Source: JBOFMT01 sp051658525 | Lineage (GTDB): Bacteria; Bacillota_I; Bacilli_A; Erysipelotrichales; Erysipelotrichaceae | Assembly (NCBI GenBank): GCA_051658525.1 | Contig: JBOFMT010000085.1 | Span: forward strand, 1-64,000 | Reading direction: 5' to 3' | DNA: 64,000 nt | Translations under genes and position numbers: made by a program | The notes under the pieces: model-generated | Databases searched by the model: none | The model's input: the letters and a program-made list of their open reading frames with translations, nothing else | What the model was told of the DNA's origin: nothing | Shown here: in pieces, positions 1-8,084 of the stretch | Layout: each line of letters begins with the position of its first letter | Numbering within the stretch: position 1 is the first letter of the stretch

Positions 1-106
1 TGATGGCGAAGTGGACACACCTGTTCCCATCCCGAACACAGAAGTTAAGCACTTTAGCGGCGACGATAGCTGGGCCTGGCCCCAGTGAAAATAGCACGTT
101 GCCAGG
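1..106 (+). rRNA. rrf: 5S ribosomal RNA, 3' part
   Basis: The first 106 bases match the conserved 5S rRNA body: the CCCATCCCGAACACAGAAG loop region, the GCGGCGACGATAGC arm, and the 3' side ending GTTGCCAGG. The first few bases of the molecule (5' strand of the terminal stem) lie before the window. It is the last gene of an rRNA operon, and a rho-independent terminator follows within 10 bases. Confidence 0.95.
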
Positions 107-111
107 TAAAC

Positions 112-136
112 GAACCCATTTGGGTTCTTTTTTTTT
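112..136 (+). terminator. rRNA operon terminator
   Basis: A 7-bp perfect stem (GAACCCA, 2-base loop, TGGGTTC) is followed by ten T's. It directly follows the 5S gene. Confidence 0.9.
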
Positions 137-213
137 GCTATTCTCTAAAGAAAACCACTCCAATTGACATATTTCTATACTTTGTTATGCTATCGAAAAG
201 GAGGAGGATGGAC

Positions 214-546
214 ATGAAATATATATACCTCGTTGTATTGAGTTTTTTGCTTGGTGGATGTGGTAACGTATCAAAAGATTATAGTGTAATCAATGAAACA
301 CAACAATCGCTTAAGGTTAGCAATATCAGTATTATTAGTGCAAATGAAGTTGGTGAACTCAGCGTCAATTCCAGTCTAGCAAGTAAAGAATCACTCTCTT
401 TTTCCTCTAGCCTAAGTGAACCCATTGCTGTTCATCTTAGTTTTATAGATGATTCTGGTTATCGTATTACCATGACCAAACAAGGTGCAAATAATCTAGA
501 TCGTTTCACGCTTGAACGTGTTGGTGATTTCTATGTTGTACAGTAA
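214..546 (+). CDS. Small putative lipoprotein, unknown function
   Basis: Encodes about 110 residues. The start at 214 was chosen because an AAGGAGG sequence (198-204) lies nine bases upstream; extending the frame further upstream would run into the 5S gene. The N-terminus MKYIYLVVLSFLLGGC is a lipoprotein signal peptide with a lipobox ending L-G-G-C, so the mature protein should be lipid-anchored at Cys15 on the outer face of the membrane. The mature part is rich in Ser, Asn and Val and has no motif I recognise. It stands alone between the rRNA terminator and a convergent gene, and it ends at a shared bidirectional terminator. Function unknown. Confidence 0.7.
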   Translation: MKYIYLVVLSFLLGGCGNVSKDYSVINETQQSLKVSNISIISANEVGELSVNSSLASKESLSFSSSLSEPIAVHLSFIDDSGYRITMTKQGANNLDRFTLERVGDFYVVQ

Positions 547-576
547 AAAAAGCTCCAAATGCATTGGAGCGTTTTA
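545..576. terminator. Bidirectional terminator
   Basis: GCTCCAA / TTGGAGC 7-bp stem with a 5-base loop. An A-run lies before it and a T-rich run after it, so it can serve the lipoprotein gene on the plus strand and the converging DUF2804 gene on the minus strand. Confidence 0.8.
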
Positions 577-1590
577 TTACCATCGGTTCGAAACTACTTC
601 TGCGAATCCTTGTAATTCCGTGATTGTGATAACACGGCCATCGTCGAGTTGAACACTGCCATTAAAATGACCGAAAACTTGATCTTGATTCGATGCTAAG
701 AGGAAAAGATTTACATGAGCTCTTCGATTTAATTGCGGTGTAAATTCGAGCTTTAGGCGATCATCTTTTGTCGAGAGGATCCAAGTGTCTAAAAAATTTT
801 TAGGAACTTTAAGCTCTAAATCGGTTAGTTTGTGACCAACACCTTGATAGAAGAACATATTTTCGGTAGCATGCATAAGATCGCCGAATCCACATCCCAA
901 ATTGAATCCAATTTGAACGCCGTCTTGATAACCAGAAGCAGCACTCCAATACCACGTATTACGATAAGGCCATACACCTCGTCCCCAGTCCAAGATTGCC
1001 TGAGCAGTAATACTATCAAAAGGGTACTCTAGTGTACCTAACGCAAATATTCCTGACGCTTTTAAACCAACGATTTTTTGATTGTAGTAAAATTGATGTT
1101 CTTTCTTAAATGGTGTTGCGACAACAATACTATCAACCATTTCTTCATAGAGATCTAGTTCGACATTGAGAGTTTGTTTTTTATGAAATCTTGGCCATTG
1201 TACAAGGAGTCTTCGCTTGCTACCATTGTTTTCAAAGCGCATAACAACATCTTGATGTCGGATTGTAATATCACCTTGTTTGGATGTTGCTGGCATCTGC
1301 ATCTCACCTTTGGGAAATGCAAGCATTTTACTTTTTGTTACAAAGCTAGACTTGGTAAAATCCATAAAACTCGCGGATAAGAGTCCCATATAGCCATTAT
1401 CTGCAATCGTTAGTGCGATTGCATAGTTCTTATCATAAATTAAATAGTAATCCCATTCTTTAATTTTCAACTTATTTGCATTGATTTTAGAGCGGTCGTA
1501 CTCCCAAAATAAAGCACGTGCATAACCTGGTTCCCACAAGCGACCTTGATTATTTAGTAGAGGGATCGGTTTTCGAATTTCATGTTGCAT
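577..1590 (-). CDS. DUF2804 family protein
   Basis: Encodes 337 residues, close to the usual DUF2804 length. The opening (RKPIPLLNNQGRLWEPGYAR) and the tryptophan-rich stretches WDYYLIYD, GRGVWPYRNTWYW and GFNLGCGFGD are typical of the family, which folds as a lipocalin/carotenoid-hydratase-like beta structure. The biochemical role is unknown; members are soluble and there is no signal peptide. It is a single gene transcribed against its neighbours, and divergent from bioY across a 130-base gap. The minus-strand start lies after GAGGAAATAAG. Family assignment is from recall of the pattern, not a search. Confidence 0.8.
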   Translation of the reverse strand: MQHEIRKPIPLLNNQGRLWEPGYARALFWEYDRSKINANKLKIKEWDYYLIYDKNYAIALTIADNGYMGLLSASFMDFTKSSFVTKSKMLAFPKGEMQMPATSKQGDITIRHQDVVMRFENNGSKRRLLVQWPRFHKKQTLNVELDLYEEMVDSIVVATPFKKEHQFYYNQKIVGLKASGIFALGTLEYPFDSITAQAILDWGRGVWPYRNTWYWSAASGYQDGVQIGFNLGCGFGDLMHATENMFFYQGVGHKLTDLELKVPKNFLDTWILSTKDDRLKLEFTPQLNRRAHVNLFLLASNQDQVFGHFNGSVQLDDGRVITITELQGFAEVVSNRW

Positions 1591-1666
1591 CTTATTTCCT
1601 CGCTTTTTTTCAGTATAACAAAGAACCGAATAACTTCAAACACAAACACCCATAAACAAAATTAAC

Positions 1667-1696
1667 TTGACAATCAAACTATTTTCCTTTTATAAT
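1667..1696 (+). promoter_or_regulatory. bioY promoter
   Basis: Perfect TTGACA (1667-1672) and perfect TATAAT (1691-1696) with an 18-base spacer, 28 bases before bioY. No clear BirA-type inverted repeat is visible around it. Confidence 0.8.
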
Positions 1697-1723
1697 AACT
1701 CTATTGCGAAAAGAGGGTAAAAG

Positions 1724-2260
1724 ATGAAAAGTAAAGATATGACACAATGTGCACTATTTGCAGCGAGTTTAGGCGTTTTAGCGCAGATTTCGATTCCACT
1801 TCCTTTTGGTGTTCCATTCACCTTACAAGTAGTAGGCGTGATTTTAGCCGGCATGCTTTTGGGGCCAAAAAAAGGTGCGATGGCAGTTGGTTTATATCTT
1901 TTCATGGGAGCGATTGGACTTCCTGTATTCTCAAATTTTGAATCTGGGTTATCACAGTTATTTGGAATGACAGGAGGCTTTCTGTGGTCGTTTCCACTCT
2001 TCGCCTTGATTGTAGGCTATGGGGTAAAAAAGTCGAATACAAGTTTAACCTTGTTGGGTTGGTGCTTGTTGGGAGCAACTCTAAATTATGCTTGCGGTAG
2101 TTTACAATTTATGATGATTACCAATCACAATTTACAAACGACATTACTTAGTTGTGTGACTCCATTTTTATTGTTTGACCTATGTAAGTGGGTGTTATGT
2201 GTGGTTTACTTTCAAAAAAAGAGTGTTCAAACGTTATATCGTAACCTGCAGTTTCAATAA
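1724..2260 (+). CDS. bioY: BioY, biotin ECF-transporter substrate-binding subunit
   Basis: Encodes 178 residues with about six hydrophobic segments. BioY captures biotin in the membrane and works with the shared ECF module (EcfT plus the ATPases EcfA and EcfA'), none of which is in this window. Recognisable family features are the N-terminal ALFAASLGVLAQISIPLP segment, VPFTLQ near residue 31, the LGPKKGAMAVGLYLFMGAIGLPVF block and the GFLWSFPL stretch near residue 85. The start at 1724 follows AGAGGGTAAAAG. It is monocistronic and driven by a near-consensus promoter. Dependence on biotin uptake is likely, but no bio synthesis genes are present here to compare. Confidence 0.92.
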   Translation: MKSKDMTQCALFAASLGVLAQISIPLPFGVPFTLQVVGVILAGMLLGPKKGAMAVGLYLFMGAIGLPVFSNFESGLSQLFGMTGGFLWSFPLFALIVGYGVKKSNTSLTLLGWCLLGATLNYACGSLQFMMITNHNLQTTLLSCVTPFLLFDLCKWVLCVVYFQKKSVQTLYRNLQFQ

Positions 2261-2297
2261 AGATTTAGATAATAATACTTAGAAACAAAAGAAATAT

Positions 2298-2329
2298 CTC
2301 AAAAAGTTAGTTAGAGTTAACTTTTTGAG
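2298..2329 (+). terminator. Probable bioY terminator (perfect 12-bp inverted repeat)
   Basis: CTCAAAAAGTTA and TAACTTTTTGAG pair perfectly around an 8-base loop. There is no long T-run after the stem, so termination is likely but not certain; it could also shield or attenuate the next gene. Confidence 0.6.
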
Positions 2330-2387
2330 TGTTTGAGTTGCATTATATCCCATTTTTAGTAGACTATTAACGTAGGAGGATGGGAAT

Positions 2388-3200
2388 ATGATGGAATGGT
2401 TTTTACAATTAGACGCAGTTACACAAGCACTACTTGCAACTTTATTTACGTGGGGAGTTACCGCCCTAGGCGCAAGCTTGGTGTTTTTCTTTAAATCAAT
2501 TCAACGCAATGTGTTGGATGCTATGTTAGGTTTTGCTGCTGGTGTGATGATCGCTGCGAGTTTTTGGTCACTCTTAATGCCGGCGATTGAACTTGCCGAG
2601 GAATTAGGTAAAGTATCTTGGTTTGTCGCGGCTGTTGGCTTTTTAGCTGGAGGATTGTTTTTATTTGCGGTGGACAAGGTATTACCACATTTACATTTAG
2701 GTAAAGATATCGAGGAAGCAGAAGGGGTTAAAACTTCTTGGCAACGCAGTATTTTACTCGTGCTAGCAATTACACTTCACAATATTCCAGAAGGGTTAGC
2801 TGTAGGGGTTGCTTTTGGTGCCGTTGCTAGTGGGATTCCGAGTGCAAGTATAACTGGGGCCATTGCCCTCGCAATCGGGATCGGTTTACAAAACTTTCCG
2901 GAAGGAGCAGCTGTTTCGATTCCCTTGCGTCGTGAGGGTTTATCTAGAAGTAAATCGTTTTTATATGGTCAAGCATCTGGATTGGTTGAACCGATTGCAG
3001 GTGTTGTTGGGGCCTTACTCGTGATTCAGTTACGTGAATTATTACCGTATGCACTTGCCTTTGCGGCGGGTGCCATGATTTATGTAGTTGTTGAAGAGTT
3101 GATTCCAGAAGCGCAAGCCGATGGGAAAAGTGATATTGCTACTTTGGGTTGCTTGGTAGGTTTTGTTGTCATGATGATCCTCGACGTTGGTTTGGGATAA
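2388..3200 (+). CDS. ZIP family divalent metal transporter
   Basis: Encodes 270 residues and about eight membrane segments. ZIP proteins move Zn2+ and related metals into the cytoplasm. The two signature metal-binding helices are clear: HNIPEGLAVG near residue 137 and QNFPEGAAVSIPLRREG near residue 167, the second with Gln-Asn in place of the more common His-Asn. A histidine-containing cytoplasmic loop (LPHLHLGKD) lies between TM3 and TM4. The start at 2388 sits 8 bases after AGGAGG. It resembles ZupT/GufA-type bacterial members. Metal preference cannot be read from sequence, and no metalloregulator adjoins it. Confidence 0.9.
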   Translation: MMEWFLQLDAVTQALLATLFTWGVTALGASLVFFFKSIQRNVLDAMLGFAAGVMIAASFWSLLMPAIELAEELGKVSWFVAAVGFLAGGLFLFAVDKVLPHLHLGKDIEEAEGVKTSWQRSILLVLAITLHNIPEGLAVGVAFGAVASGIPSASITGAIALAIGIGLQNFPEGAAVSIPLRREGLSRSKSFLYGQASGLVEPIAGVVGALLVIQLRELLPYALAFAAGAMIYVVVEELIPEAQADGKSDIATLGCLVGFVVMMILDVGLG

Positions 3201-3210
3201 ACTATAAAAG

Positions 3211-3246
3211 AAAGGGATTGCTATCATAAGATAACAATCCCTTTTT
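3211..3246. terminator. Bidirectional terminator between converging genes
   Basis: AAAGGGATTG / CAATCCCTTT 10-bp stem with a T-run on the plus side and a T-rich stretch on the minus side. It separates the ZIP gene from the RDD gene. Confidence 0.85.
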
Positions 3247-3247
3247 A

Positions 3248-3769
3248 CTAGCCAAAAAGACTAATTCGTAGCGATTCTTTCGATGGCTCAACGATTACTT
3301 TTGTACCGGTAATGAGATCGAATAAACTATCATGAGCTTTGTTGAAGCGAGGTACTAGGATGATTACAAGTACGTAAAGCGCTATGCCCAAGAAACCAAC
3401 GACTGACCATAAGACAAGGATAGCTACAGGTTTTAAAAGCATTTCCCGGGCAATGATTTGCAATCGATTGGCATCAGTGAGATCACGTTTTACAATGCGG
3501 TAACCAGCAAGTGTTTTTCCAACGCTAGAACCCGGGTTCCAAATAAGAAAACCAAGTGGAATTAGAAGACTCACACTCCAAAGGAAAATGAGAAAAAACT
3601 GTTGAAACCAAGCAAAACTAGTATAGGGGATGATGTCACTAAAGACCAAAATTAAACCCATCCACCAAAAATACATCGATGAAAAAAGCACAGCGAAATC
3701 GATGGCTCCAGCTAATGTGCGATACCAGCGATCATGGTTTGTTTCTTCCATAGGTTGATTGTCATTCAT
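3248..3769 (-). CDS. RDD family membrane protein
   Basis: Encodes 173 residues. It opens with the RDD-domain signature (RWYRTLAGAIDFAVLF, the conserved Arg and Asp in the first helix) and has three to four hydrophobic segments; GSSVGKTLAGYRIV is the usual conserved block between helices 2 and 3. RDD proteins are small membrane proteins of mostly unknown role, some linked to ion exchange. The ATG at 3769 was preferred over an upstream in-frame GTG because AGAAGGTGA lies just before it. It is divergent from the efflux genes, and a TATAAT-like -10 (minus strand, near 3792-3797) precedes it. Confidence 0.82.
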   Translation of the reverse strand: MNDNQPMEETNHDRWYRTLAGAIDFAVLFSSMYFWWMGLILVFSDIIPYTSFAWFQQFFLIFLWSVSLLIPLGFLIWNPGSSVGKTLAGYRIVKRDLTDANRLQIIAREMLLKPVAILVLWSVVGFLGIALYVLVIILVPRFNKAHDSLFDLITGTKVIVEPSKESLRISLFG

Positions 3770-3892
3770 AGATTCACCTTCTTTTGTCACTATTATAAAT
3801 CTATCTATAAAATTGTATAGTCTTTTGATTTTAGTATCGTACTATCAATTTTTGAAAGTCAGTCTATAATGGTAGCATAAGGAGGACATACA

Positions 3893-4771
3893 ATGAAAAA
3901 AACAGTTCGATTTTGGTCTGTCCTAGGAATCTTCGTCATTTTTTTAATTGCCTTATTATGGGTTGTAAATCAAGGGTTCAACTCCATTCAAACAACCGAT
4001 GCGATAGCGACAACAATTCGTAAAGAAACATTGCAATTAACAAGTAGTGCATCAGGAAAGGTCATTAGCGCTAACACAGAAGTACAAACGATACCGGGTA
4101 CACTAAGCTCCATAGAGGTAAGCTTAGGTGATGCAGTTAGCAAAGGAGATACGCTCGCTACGTATACAAACGTTTTAAATCAAAGTCAAACCCTAAGTGC
4201 AAGTATGGATGGGCTCGTTACGCAAATACCGGATCAAAGTGGTAATGTTTTTGTGTTATCCGATCCCAATCAACTCGAAATTAGAGTTCAAATTAGTGAA
4301 CGTGACATTCTTCGCGTAGCAAAAGGTCAAACAACACAAATCTATATCGAAGCATTGGATCAAAGCTTTGCAGGTAAAGTAAAAGAAGTATCTCAAATTG
4401 GTAGCACCCAAGCAGAATATACGCTTTACCCAGTTGTCATTGCCTTTGAGGAAGTAAACGATTCGATCTATTTGGGAATGAGTGGTTCAGCTCGTATTGA
4501 AGTAGCTACACTCGAAAATGTACTCGTCGTGCGCCGAGATGCGCTCGTTGAGCAAGATGGCAAACGGTATCTTGTCGATCGTACATGGTTGGATCATCAA
4601 AGACAACCGAAAAGTGATTATTTTATCGAGGTCACAACAGGTGGGGCAACGTTGCAAGATGTGGAAATTATGAGTGGTGTTGAAGTAGGACAAGAGGTGC
4701 TTGTTTTCCCTGATACAAGTTTTGATTTATTTAGTGGACCACCAACAGGAAGTACGGGTTCCAATCCATGA
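3893..4771 (+). CDS. HlyD/MacA-like periplasmic adaptor (membrane fusion) protein
   Basis: Encodes 292 residues with one N-terminal membrane anchor (about residues 7-27) and an extracellular remainder. A lipoyl/barrel-sandwich pattern is visible: SASGKVISANTEVQTIPGTL, then LGDAVSKGDTLATY, then SMDGLVTQIPDQSGN, followed by a beta-barrel region with ISERDILRVAKGQ. Adaptors of this family couple an ABC permease to export across the envelope. It overlaps the ATPase gene by 4 bases and the permease follows, forming a MacA-MacB-type trio. A TATAAT -10 lies at 3865-3870 and AAGGAGG lies upstream of the start. The substrate is unknown; peptides, macrolides or lipids are possible. Confidence 0.88.
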   Translation: MKKTVRFWSVLGIFVIFLIALLWVVNQGFNSIQTTDAIATTIRKETLQLTSSASGKVISANTEVQTIPGTLSSIEVSLGDAVSKGDTLATYTNVLNQSQTLSASMDGLVTQIPDQSGNVFVLSDPNQLEIRVQISERDILRVAKGQTTQIYIEALDQSFAGKVKEVSQIGSTQAEYTLYPVVIAFEEVNDSIYLGMSGSARIEVATLENVLVVRRDALVEQDGKRYLVDRTWLDHQRQPKSDYFIEVTTGGATLQDVEIMSGVEVGQEVLVFPDTSFDLFSGPPTGSTGSNP

Positions 4772-5460
4772 TCACTTTAAAAAACATCACGAAAGTCTAT
4801 CGCGTCGGCGATATTGAAATACGTGCACTTGATGGTATCAACTTGCATATTGAAACAGGTGAGATGGTCGCAATCATCGGTCCTAGTGGTTCAGGAAAAA
4901 GCACCTTGATGAATATCATTGGTTGTTTGGATGTTGCAAGTGAAGGCGATTATATTCTAAATAAAACTCACATTCAAAATTACGATGCCAATAGTTTAGC
5001 GGATATCCGGAATCGTGAAATTGGTTTTATCTTTCAACAATTCAATCTCTTACCAAACTATACGGCTTTAGATAATGTAAAGTTACCGATGACCTATGCG
5101 AGAGTCAAAGCGAGTAAGCGCGATGAGCGAGCAAAGAATTTCTTAGCACGCGTTGGCTTGCAGGAACGGATGTACAACAAACCAACACAGCTTTCAGGAG
5201 GGCAACAGCAACGTGTTAGTATCGCGAGAGCTTTGGTAAATGAACCAAGTATTATCCTGGCAGATGAACCGACAGGAGCACTCGATTCCACAACGTCAAA
5301 AGAAATCTTGGATGTACTTATCGATTTACATAAAGAGGGAAAAACCATCGTTATTATTACGCATGATCCATCCGTAGCCCAAATTGCCCAACGCATCCTA
5401 TCTATTATGGATGGGAAAATTGTCGAAGATCGACAAAATGAGGTTGCTTATGATCATTGA
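4768..5460 (+). CDS. ABC transporter ATP-binding protein (MacB/LolD class)
   Basis: Encodes 230 residues, a single nucleotide-binding domain. Walker A is GPSGSGKS near residue 38, the signature is LSGGQQQRVSIARAL near residue 142, Walker B is IILADEPTGALD, and the H-loop is IITHD. The sequence after Walker A (TLMNIIGCLD) and the Q-loop FQQFNLLPNYTALDNV are typical of the MacB/LolD/FtsE branch that drives mechanotransmission exporters. It is translationally coupled to the adaptor gene upstream and overlaps the permease gene downstream. Confidence 0.93.
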   Translation: MITLKNITKVYRVGDIEIRALDGINLHIETGEMVAIIGPSGSGKSTLMNIIGCLDVASEGDYILNKTHIQNYDANSLADIRNREIGFIFQQFNLLPNYTALDNVKLPMTYARVKASKRDERAKNFLARVGLQERMYNKPTQLSGGQQQRVSIARALVNEPSIILADEPTGALDSTTSKEILDVLIDLHKEGKTIVIITHDPSVAQIAQRILSIMDGKIVEDRQNEVAYDH

Positions 5461-6613
5461 GTACATAAAGATTGCGTATCGCTCTATTGTTAGTAACAAA
5501 GCGAGAAGTTTACTCACTACACTTGGTGTTATCATTGGGGTGGCATCGGTAGTTCTCCTTACTTCTTTGGGCAGTAGTGCTCGAAGTGAAGCGGAGAAAC
5601 AAGTACGCTCGCTTGGTAGTAATGTGATTTTTTCCATAGTGATTGACCCCAATGGCTATGTTCCTACCACGTGGTTAGAAGAACTTCAAGATGTTGCACG
5701 CATCCAAGCATTTAGTCCAATTGTGGATGGAAGTAGTGTTTATGAGATTGATGGTGAGAACTATCAAGTCGCGGTACAAGGTGTGAATGAAACCTATGGG
5801 TATATCTCAAGCTTAACGTATCGCTATGGTAGTTTTTTCAAAGCGATTGATGTGGAAAACAATCTTCCCGTTGTTGTGATTGGTAGCGAAGTTGCCCAAC
5901 GTTTATTTGGTCTAGATGATCCGGTTGGAAAGATGCTAACGATTTCCGGTATGCAGTTTCAAGTTGTTGGTGTGATTACACCAAGAGGTACCAGTTTTGC
6001 TGGTAATCAAGATGCGCAAGTGTACATTCCATATGGCATTGCCAATGCTTTGTTTGAACCATCGGGAATTCAAAAGCAATTTTACATTTCTTCTCGTAGC
6101 GAAGCCGATGTGGAGGTGACTACACAAATTCTAAAAACGTATCTCTCAACTAAATTACCATCCAGCGAAACTTTTTCTGTTTTTTCTCAAACACAAGTAC
6201 TCGATGTCTTGGGAAGTGTCTTGGGACTATTAACCACCCTATTAGCTGGTATTGCAGCGATTTCCTTATTGGTAGGTGGTATTGGCATCATGAACATTAT
6301 GCTCGTAACCGTACGAGAGCGAACGCGGGAAATTGGTGTTCGCAAAGCCTTAGGAGCAAGACGCAGTTCCATTCTGTTGCAGTTCTTAATTGAAGCAATC
6401 CTGATCACGTTACTTGGTGGAGCGATGGGGTTACTTGTTTCCATAGTTGGAGCCTTTGCGATTACTCAACTATCCGGATTTCAGGTCGTCATTGGTTGGA
6501 ATGCTGCAATTTTTACCTTCCTATTTTCAATGAGTGTAGGGATTATCTTTGGTTTGTATCCCGCTTATAAGGCAAGCAATCTAGAACCAGTAGAAGCCTT
6601 ACGCTACGAATAA
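5450..6613 (+). CDS. MacB-like ABC transporter permease
   Basis: Encodes 387 residues from the ATG at 5450 (MIIEYIKIAYRSIVSNKARS), chosen because it sits just inside the end of the ATPase gene after ATGAGG; an in-frame ATG at 5438 is the alternative. The architecture is one N-terminal helix with the GVIIGVASVV motif, a large extracellular domain (about residues 45-260), then three helices near the C-terminus with GGIGIMNIMLVTVRERTREI and the final GLYPAYKASNLEPVEALRYE, the hallmark end of MacB/FtsX permeases. Together with the two upstream genes it makes a complete tripartite-type exporter for a one-membrane cell. Confidence 0.92.
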   Translation: MIIEYIKIAYRSIVSNKARSLLTTLGVIIGVASVVLLTSLGSSARSEAEKQVRSLGSNVIFSIVIDPNGYVPTTWLEELQDVARIQAFSPIVDGSSVYEIDGENYQVAVQGVNETYGYISSLTYRYGSFFKAIDVENNLPVVVIGSEVAQRLFGLDDPVGKMLTISGMQFQVVGVITPRGTSFAGNQDAQVYIPYGIANALFEPSGIQKQFYISSRSEADVEVTTQILKTYLSTKLPSSETFSVFSQTQVLDVLGSVLGLLTTLLAGIAAISLLVGGIGIMNIMLVTVRERTREIGVRKALGARRSSILLQFLIEAILITLLGGAMGLLVSIVGAFAITQLSGFQVVIGWNAAIFTFLFSMSVGIIFGLYPAYKASNLEPVEALRYE

Positions 6614-6704
6614 GGAAAAGAAATTCCTTTGGCCCGTTTTCTTAGCATACGTTTAACTATTCACAATCGGAATAAAAAAAGCTTGGAAATAAGGCATCTG
6701 CTAG

Positions 6705-6730
6705 CTATTTCACAATTTTTTGTGAAATAG
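6705..6730. promoter_or_regulatory. Perfect 10-bp inverted repeat (possible operator)
   Basis: CTATTTCACA, six bases, TGTGAAATAG. The core TCACAA...TTGTGA recurs at 40211-40227 inside another promoter. It lies about 120 bases before the hydrogenase operon. It has no T-run, so a terminator is less likely than a protein-binding site. Confidence 0.5.
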
Positions 6731-6763
6731 AGCCGTTAAACAAAGAAAGTAATACAGGAAACA

Positions 6764-6817
6764 AATGCAAGCGCTTTACGAAAGCGTTTGCATTTTTATG
6801 TTAGGCAGTGCTAGAAT
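6764..6817 (+). promoter_or_regulatory. Hydrogenase operon control region: hairpin overlapping a promoter
   Basis: AATGCAAGCGCTTT (6764-6777) pairs with AAAGCGTTTGCATT (6781-6794) over a 3-base loop with one G-T pair, followed by TTTA. A possible promoter, TTGCAT (6788-6793) and TAGAAT (6812-6817) with an 18-base spacer, uses the right arm as its -35. The arms resemble CcpA cre sites (GAAAGCGTTTGCA), so this may be an operator, a terminator, or both. The upstream MacB-like permease otherwise lacks a terminator. Confidence 0.5.
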
Positions 6818-6852
6818 AAAGAAAAGGGGCGAGTACGCGCAAGGAGGAAACG

Positions 6853-7332
6853 ATGAGCAAATTAAACACACAGTCCATAGCAACAATCAAAGCAATCGTG
6901 GAAAAGCATCAAGGAGCACAGGGACCTGTAAAGTTAATGTTACACGATGTGCAACACGAACTTGGTTATATTCCATTTGAAGCAATGGAACAAATCGCAG
7001 ATGCAGCAAACACAAGCGTGGCGGAAGTGTATGGAGTTGTTACATTTTATACGCAGTTTACAACCCAACCAAAAGGTAAGCATGTGATCAATGTTTGCAT
7101 GGGTACAGCATGTTATGTTAAAGGAAGTCAGGATATTCTAGATAAGTTAAGTGAAATGACGCAGTGTGCGGTAAATGCCACAAGTGCTGATGGGATGTAT
7201 TCGTTGGATGCCACACGTTGCTTAGGAGCATGTGGTCTTGCACCCGTAGTTATTGTAGATGGAAAAGTTTATGGAAGTCTTACGGTCGATACATTAAACG
7301 TAATTTCTTTATTACAAGAAGATGAACACTAG
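6853..7332 (+). CDS. hydC: NuoE-like [2Fe-2S] hydrogenase subunit (HydC/HndA type)
   Basis: Encodes 159 residues of the 24-kDa thioredoxin-like ferredoxin family. An N-terminal helical part (residues 1-75, with the family pattern LGYIPFEAMEQIADAANTSV and GVVTFYTQF) precedes a 2Fe-2S domain whose four cysteines are C-x4-C (CMGTAC) and C-x3-C (CLGAC). In bifurcating hydrogenases this subunit passes electrons between the NuoF-like flavin subunit and its partners. A strong AAGGAGG precedes the ATG. It is the first gene of the ten-gene operon, separated from the other structural subunits by six signalling-type genes. It overlaps the next gene by 11 bases. Confidence 0.92.
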   Translation: MSKLNTQSIATIKAIVEKHQGAQGPVKLMLHDVQHELGYIPFEAMEQIADAANTSVAEVYGVVTFYTQFTTQPKGKHVINVCMGTACYVKGSQDILDKLSEMTQCAVNATSADGMYSLDATRCLGACGLAPVVIVDGKVYGSLTVDTLNVISLLQEDEH

Positions 7333-7693
7333 TCAACTTTGTCAGCTGATTCAAGCAGAACAACGCAATCGTATTGAGGAAGAAAGTTTTGTTCGTGTTG
7401 TCTTTGCAAGCGATTTGATGAGTGATGTATTGTATCTTTCAAACTGCAATAACGAAACCACGTTATTGGTGACAGGATTAGCGAATCAACAAACGATCAA
7501 TACCGCACATATGTTGGATATTAAAGTAATTGTATTTGTAAGAGGAAAAGTACTGCCTGATGAGATTGTCGCTTTAGCGAGTGAACATGGTATCGTTTGT
7601 CTTACAACACCAAAATCAATGTATGAAACGTGTGGATTGTTGTGGAGTAGTGGATTAGCGGAAGTTAAGTTTGATGTATCAGACAACCTATGA
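7322..7693 (+). CDS. DRTGG-domain-like protein in hydrogenase operon
   Basis: Encodes 123 residues. The pattern LLVTGLANQQTINTAHMLDI, then IVFVRGKVLPDEIVALASEHGIVCLTT, resembles the DRTGG fold found with CBS domains and in HPr-kinase-like annotations; such small proteins recur beside clostridial NAD-linked hydrogenases. No kinase motif is present, so any ligand-binding or scaffold role is inference. It begins inside hydC and runs 20 bases into the next gene, so translation is tightly coupled. A second, more typical copy of this family occurs at 9265-9588. Confidence 0.65.
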   Translation: MNTSQLCQLIQAEQRNRIEEESFVRVVFASDLMSDVLYLSNCNNETTLLVTGLANQQTINTAHMLDIKVIVFVRGKVLPDEIVALASEHGIVCLTTPKSMYETCGLLWSSGLAEVKFDVSDNL

Positions 7694-8084
7694 TGTTGTA
7701 GCAAATGACTTTGCAAATGCTGGAAAAGCTGCGACAAAAATCAAGTTGCTCTTAAAACAACTCAATATTCCTGCACCACTCATTCGTAATGTAGCAGTTG
7801 CTTCTTATGAAGCGGAGATCAATATGGTGATTCATTCCCTAGGGGGAGAAATTATGTTAGAAATTGACCAAGATAAAATCTGTTTGTGTTTTCGTGATAT
7901 CGGTCCTGGAATTGACAATATCGAGCTGGCGATGACTCCTGGTTATTCCACGGCAAATGAGCGAGCACGTGAAATGGGGTTTGGTGCTGGTATGGGTCTT
8001 GTGAATATGAAAAAAGTAAGTGATGAATTTACGATAGTTTCAACACCCAAGGGTACACGGATAGAAATGAGTTTCTTCGTATGA
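7674..8084 (+). CDS. RsbW-like HATPase (anti-sigma-type serine kinase fold)
   Basis: Encodes 136 residues. The GHKL ATPase boxes are all visible: N-box EAEINMVIH near residue 45, G1 DIGPGID near residue 79, and G2 GFGAGMGLVNMKKVSDEF near residue 104. It has no phosphoacceptor or transmembrane domain, as in anti-sigma factor kinases RsbW and SpoIIAB. The ATG at 7674 was chosen over an in-frame TTG one codon earlier. It overlaps both neighbours. A partner-switch or redox-signalling role in the hydrogenase operon is inference; no anti-anti-sigma (STAS) gene is nearby. Confidence 0.82.
   Translation: MYQTTYDVVANDFANAGKAATKIKLLLKQLNIPAPLIRNVAVASYEAEINMVIHSLGGEIMLEIDQDKICLCFRDIGPGIDNIELAMTPGYSTANERAREMGFGAGMGLVNMKKVSDEFTIVSTPKGTRIEMSFFV

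Noticed and set aside
85..213. Upstream extension of the first lipoprotein gene
   Set aside because: The extension runs through the 5S rRNA end and its terminator; the later ATG has a strong AAGGAGG and starts a proper signal peptide.
1597..1723. BirA operator at bioY
   Set aside because: Only one half-site-like ATTAAC is present and no partner half-site at the usual distance.
6705..6730. Palindrome as a Rex (NADH-sensing repressor) box
   Set aside because: The Rex consensus is TTGTGAA-n4-TTCACAA. Here the half-sites are in the reverse order (TTCACAA then TTGTGAA), so it does not fit.
6765..6980. Short plus-strand reading frame overlapping the hydC start
   Set aside because: It begins inside the hairpin, lacks a ribosome binding site and overlaps a well-supported gene in another frame.
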